Assembly: GCF_947179165.1 (NCBI RefSeq)
Contig: NC_077240.1
Coordinates: 32,797,001 to 32,861,000 of the forward strand
From: Solanum dulcamara
Lineage: Eukaryota > Streptophyta > Magnoliopsida > Solanales > Solanaceae
Length of the DNA stretch: 64,000 nt
Direction: 5' to 3'
The first letter of the stretch is position 1; each line of letters begins with the position of its first letter. A program made the translations under genes and the position numbers. Under the pieces are notes generated by a model that worked only from the letters and a program-made list of their open reading frames with translations, did no database searches and was not told where the DNA came from. Below, in pieces: positions 60,895 through 64,000 of this stretch.

Positions 60895-62460
60895 ATAACC
60901 AGGACCAGAACTACGGCTAGAGATAGAGGCTGTGGTAGGGGCGTGGCGGCAGGCAGAGGTCGTGTCCGAGGAGCGGCGCCAGCTAGAGGTCGTGCTAGAG
61001 AGGCTTTTCTTGATCCACAGATTGATGCTAGAGAGGAACAGGTCCCTTAAGAGTCTGCTACTGCACCATTTCTTCAGGCCACTTTGATGTGAGTATTAGA
61101 TGCGCTCGAAGGATTTAATCAGAGTGTGAGGGCGAATGGTACACCCGAGGATTCTCAGACTAGAGCAGGAGCTCAGACCCCAGGGCAGCATCAGATTCCA
61201 GTTGTTTAAGATCCGATAGGCCAGCCACCTGTGGGCCCTACAACTGATGAGGGTGGAGTACAGGTAGGGGGAACTCAGGGTGCATCTGTAGTCATGTTGT
61301 CTGACGACGAGTAACGCCGATATGAGAGGTTCCAAAAAATGGATCCCCCAAAGTTTCAGGGTGGAAAGATTGAGGATGTACATGAGTTCTTGACCATGTA
61401 CCGAGAGTTGTTGGAGGCAGTACGGTTAGTCGAAACTCATGTAGTTCGTTATACTACACTCCAATTATGTGGACCAGCCAAAGAGTGGTGGAGAGTGTAT
61501 ACGAGTTTCAGGCCAGTTGGGTTACCCCAAATGACTTGGGATGAGTTTGCTAGTGCCTTTTATGACCATTTCATCCCCTGGAGTGTGAAGGAAGAGAGCC
61601 AATTACGGTTTGAGAATTTGAGGCAGGAAGGACTTATAGTTGCTGAGTATGAGACTCATTTTTACCAGCTGTCCAGACATGCCATGGTTGTCCTTCCTGA
61701 TGAGACAGAGCGGATTCGCAGATTTGTGGGAGGATTGAACTATACCATTTGTACAACAGTTTTTCGACCCGCCCGTGAAGGCGCTTCCTTCCAGTCCATT
61801 ATGGGTGCTGCCAAGGAGGTGGAGTTGATGCAGAGAGAGGAGTTTGGGGACCCCAAGAGGGCCCGTGCTTCTGGTCAGTTTTCGGGTACCTTATTTGGAG
61901 GTAGAGGGTCCTATAGAGGATGTGGTTCCTTCCAGCGTAGAGGACCAGTTCATACATCTATGCCGGCTTCTGAGGATGGTCAGACACCTCGTGGGTCCTA
62001 CAGTATAGGGCAGAGTTACTAAGGGTCGCAGCAGAGGTCGGTTAGCCAGGGTGGTTATATAAATTCTTTAGGTTCATCGCAGAAGTTTTCACATGGGAGA
62101 GCATGTTATACTTTTGGTGATATAGATCATCTTTCATGGCAGTGTACATCTCAGGGTCGAAGAGGAACCCAGCCTAGTTTTTCAGTTTCAATTAGAGGAC
62201 CAACACCGCTGGTCAGAGGTCGAGGTAGAGCCCAGACTAGTAGAGATGGTCGCACTCCTGGTAGGGGTGCTGGTGGTGCTATAGTCCCTCAGGGAGGAGG
62301 TAGAGGTATTGGGCAGGTCGGAGGTGGTAGGGGAGCTTAGTGTTATGCTTTTCCAGGGAGACTCGAGGCTGAGGCTTCCGACACAGTTATCACAGGTATT
62401 GTCCCAGTTTGCCATTGACCTGCATCTGTATTATTTGATCCAGGGTCTATATTTTCCTAT
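60895..62460 (+). pseudogene. P gag and start of protease
   Basis: The frame begins at ATAACCAGGACC (60895); the expected ATG has become ATA. An Arg/Gly-rich N-terminus follows. In-frame stops occur at 61048, 61090, 61207, 61312, 62020, 62338 and 62416, but no frameshift is seen before 63190. The gag core at 61339-62022 has MDPPKFQGGKIEDVHEFL, CGPAKEWWRVY, WDEFASAFYDHFIP, RQEGLIVAEYETHF and FVGGLN. The zinc knuckle at 62104-62145 reads CYTFGDIDHLSWQC, so the second Cys is lost. Protease starts with [12 protein letters not shown] at 62422-62457, with catalytic Asp present. Confidence 0.87.
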
Positions 62461-64000
62461 GTGTCTGCCTATTTTGCATCTTACTTTGATTTGACATGTG
62501 ATCGTATGTCTGTGCCCATTCATGTTTCTACACCCATGGGTGAACCCTTAGTGGTAGATCGAGTATATCGATCATGTCTTATTTCCTTGGCCGGGTATGA
62601 TACTTGGGTAGATATGATTATTTTGGGGATGGTAGACTTTGATGTGATATTGGGTATGGATTGGCTTTCTCCCCATCGTGCTATTCTCGATTGTTATGCT
62701 AAAACGTTTACCTTAGCGATACTTGGTGCCCCGCAGATTGAGTGGAAGGGTACTAGTGGCTCCTATCCCAGTAAGGTTATCTCATATATTCGTGCTCAGA
62801 GGTTGATTGATAGAGGGTGTATGTCTTATTTGGCCTTTATTCGAGATACCAGTATTGAGTCACCTCCTATAGAGACTGTTCTAGTAGTTAAGGAGTTTTC
62901 TGATGTATTTCCTACTGATCTTCCTGGTATTTCTCCGGATAGGGACATTTATTTTGCTATTGACTTAGAGCCTGGCACTAAACCCATTTCTATTCCTCCA
63001 TATCGTATGGCTCCAGTTGATTTGAAGGAGTTGAAAGATCAGTTGCAAGACCTATTAAGTAAGGGGTTTATTCGCCCTAGTGTGTCGCATTGGGGTGCAC
63101 CGGTTCTGTTTGTAAAAAAGAAAGATGGGACTATGAGGATGTGTATCGATTACAGGCAGTTGAACAAGGTAACTATTAAAAATAAGTATCCTCTTCCCGT
63201 ATTGATGATTTATTTGATCAGCTATAGGGAGCGGCATTGTTTTCCAAAATAGATTTGAGGTCCGGTTATCATCAGTTGATGTCATTTGGGTTGAAGAATG
63301 CCCCCACAGCATTCATGGAGTTGATGAATGGAGTGTTTCGCCCGTACTTAGATTCTTTTGTGATAGTATTCATTGATGACATCTTGGTGTATTCCAAGAT
63401 TGAGGCAGATCATGTCCGCCATTTGAGGTTGGTACTTCAGAAGTTGAAGGAAAAAAAGTTGTATGCAAAGTTCTCCAAGTGTGAATTCTGGCTTGATTCT
63501 GTTACATTCTTAGGACACGTGGTGTCCAAAGAGGGGATTAGAGTGGATCCAGCTAAGATTGAGGCAGTTAGAGGTTGGACAAGGCCTACTTCTCCTACTG
63601 AGATTCGTAGTTTTGTGGGGTTAGCCGGTTATTACAGACGGTTCGTGCGGGGCTTCTCCACTATTGCATCTCTACTAACTAGATTGACTTAGAAGGCCGT
63701 GGATTTTCATTGGTCCGATGAGTGTGAAATGAGCTTCCAAAAGAGAAAGACTTTATTGACTTCGGCTCCTGTATTAATGCTACCCGAGGAAGGTGTGGGA
63801 TTTACTATATACTGTGATGCTTCCGATGTTGGTTTAGGCAGTGTGTTGATGCAGAGGGGGAGAGTGGTTGCCTATGCCTCGAGACAGTTGAAGGCCCATG
63901 AGAAAAACTATCCTACTCATGATTTGGAGTTAGCGACTGTGGTTTTTGTGCTTAAGTTATGGCGTCATTACCTATACGGTGTGCATTACGAGGTCTTCAC
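62461..64000 (+). pseudogene. P protease end, RT and RNase H (partial)
   Basis: The first frame (62461-63252) holds the protease tail [19 protein letters not shown] and RT start [35 protein letters not shown] and [20 protein letters not shown] one-base deletion in the C run at 63196-63198 shifts the frame. RT resumes in the new frame after a TAG at 63225. At about 63278 an in-frame deletion of some 23 codons joins SGYHQL to [13 protein letters not shown]. The catalytic [10 protein letters not shown] is intact, followed by [17 protein letters not shown] and [12 protein letters not shown]. After TAG at 63690 the frame continues with RNase [16 protein letters not shown] and [12 protein letters not shown] to the window edge. 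It is inactive. Confidence 0.88.

Larger units (their letters stand above)
58520..64000 (+). mobile_element. Ty3/gypsy element P (5' part)
   Basis: 5' LTR, tRNA-Met primer site, leader and decayed gag-pol up to RNase H, continuing beyond the window. The LTR and leader match N. It is Tekay/Del-type by gag and pol sequence, so it represents the coding counterpart of N. Confidence 0.88.

Overview
The window is plant nuclear DNA made almost entirely of transposable elements, with an endogenous pararetrovirus at the left edge. I see no host gene, tRNA, rRNA or bacterial-type operon. The retroelement types (chromovirus-like Ty3/gypsy with tRNA-Met primer sites, a Tat/Ogre-like element with 4.7 kb LTRs, CACTA and hAT transposons, an endogenous caulimovirid) and the LTR starts of the type TGTAATGACC suggest a dicot, most likely a Solanaceae (Solanum-like) genome. 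The species call is inference; no search was run.

Layout. 1-2740: minus-strand endogenous caulimovirid (movement protein, then coat-protein region), with its tRNA-Met primer site next to a TA-rich repeat tract (2741-3540). 3541-6752: decayed minus-strand hAT transposon. 6753-56949: one minus-strand Ty3/gypsy element (G1), blown apart by later insertions. Its protease is interrupted by a solo LTR, X (10049-54086), flanked by the 5-bp duplication GAAAC on both sides although the two copies are 44 kb apart. X in turn carries two insertions. The first is gypsy element G2 (about 10923-40460, minus), whose reverse transcriptase is interrupted by Tat/Ogre-like element T (12448-35855, duplication ATAGC). 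T contains a very young non-autonomous LTR element N (22352-30962, duplication CAATT). The second is a CACTA transposon (40917-52933), which contains solo LTR Y (47059-51656, duplication AGTTC), which contains solo LTR Z (47910-50066, duplication AAAAG). 56955-58519 is a truncated LTR (Q). 58520-64000 is a plus-strand gypsy element (P) with LTR, primer site and decayed gag-pol that runs off the right edge.

The order of insertion can be read from the duplications and is supported by LTR divergence. G2 LTRs differ by roughly 10 percent, T LTRs by about 1 percent outside simple repeats, and N LTRs by only three substitutions and one indel in 2.38 kb by eye.

Relations between elements. N has LTRs, a primer site and a leader closely resembling those of P but no gag-pol, so P-type elements probably supplied its proteins. 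X and Y belong to one LTR family that was active both before and after the CACTA insertion. T also appears to have no coding capacity; it keeps promoter, primer site, polypurine tract and three tandem arrays. Nothing here points to a new defence or catalytic system. The main value is the completely dissectable nest, the autonomous/non-autonomous pairing, and a conserved inverted repeat at the LTR starts.
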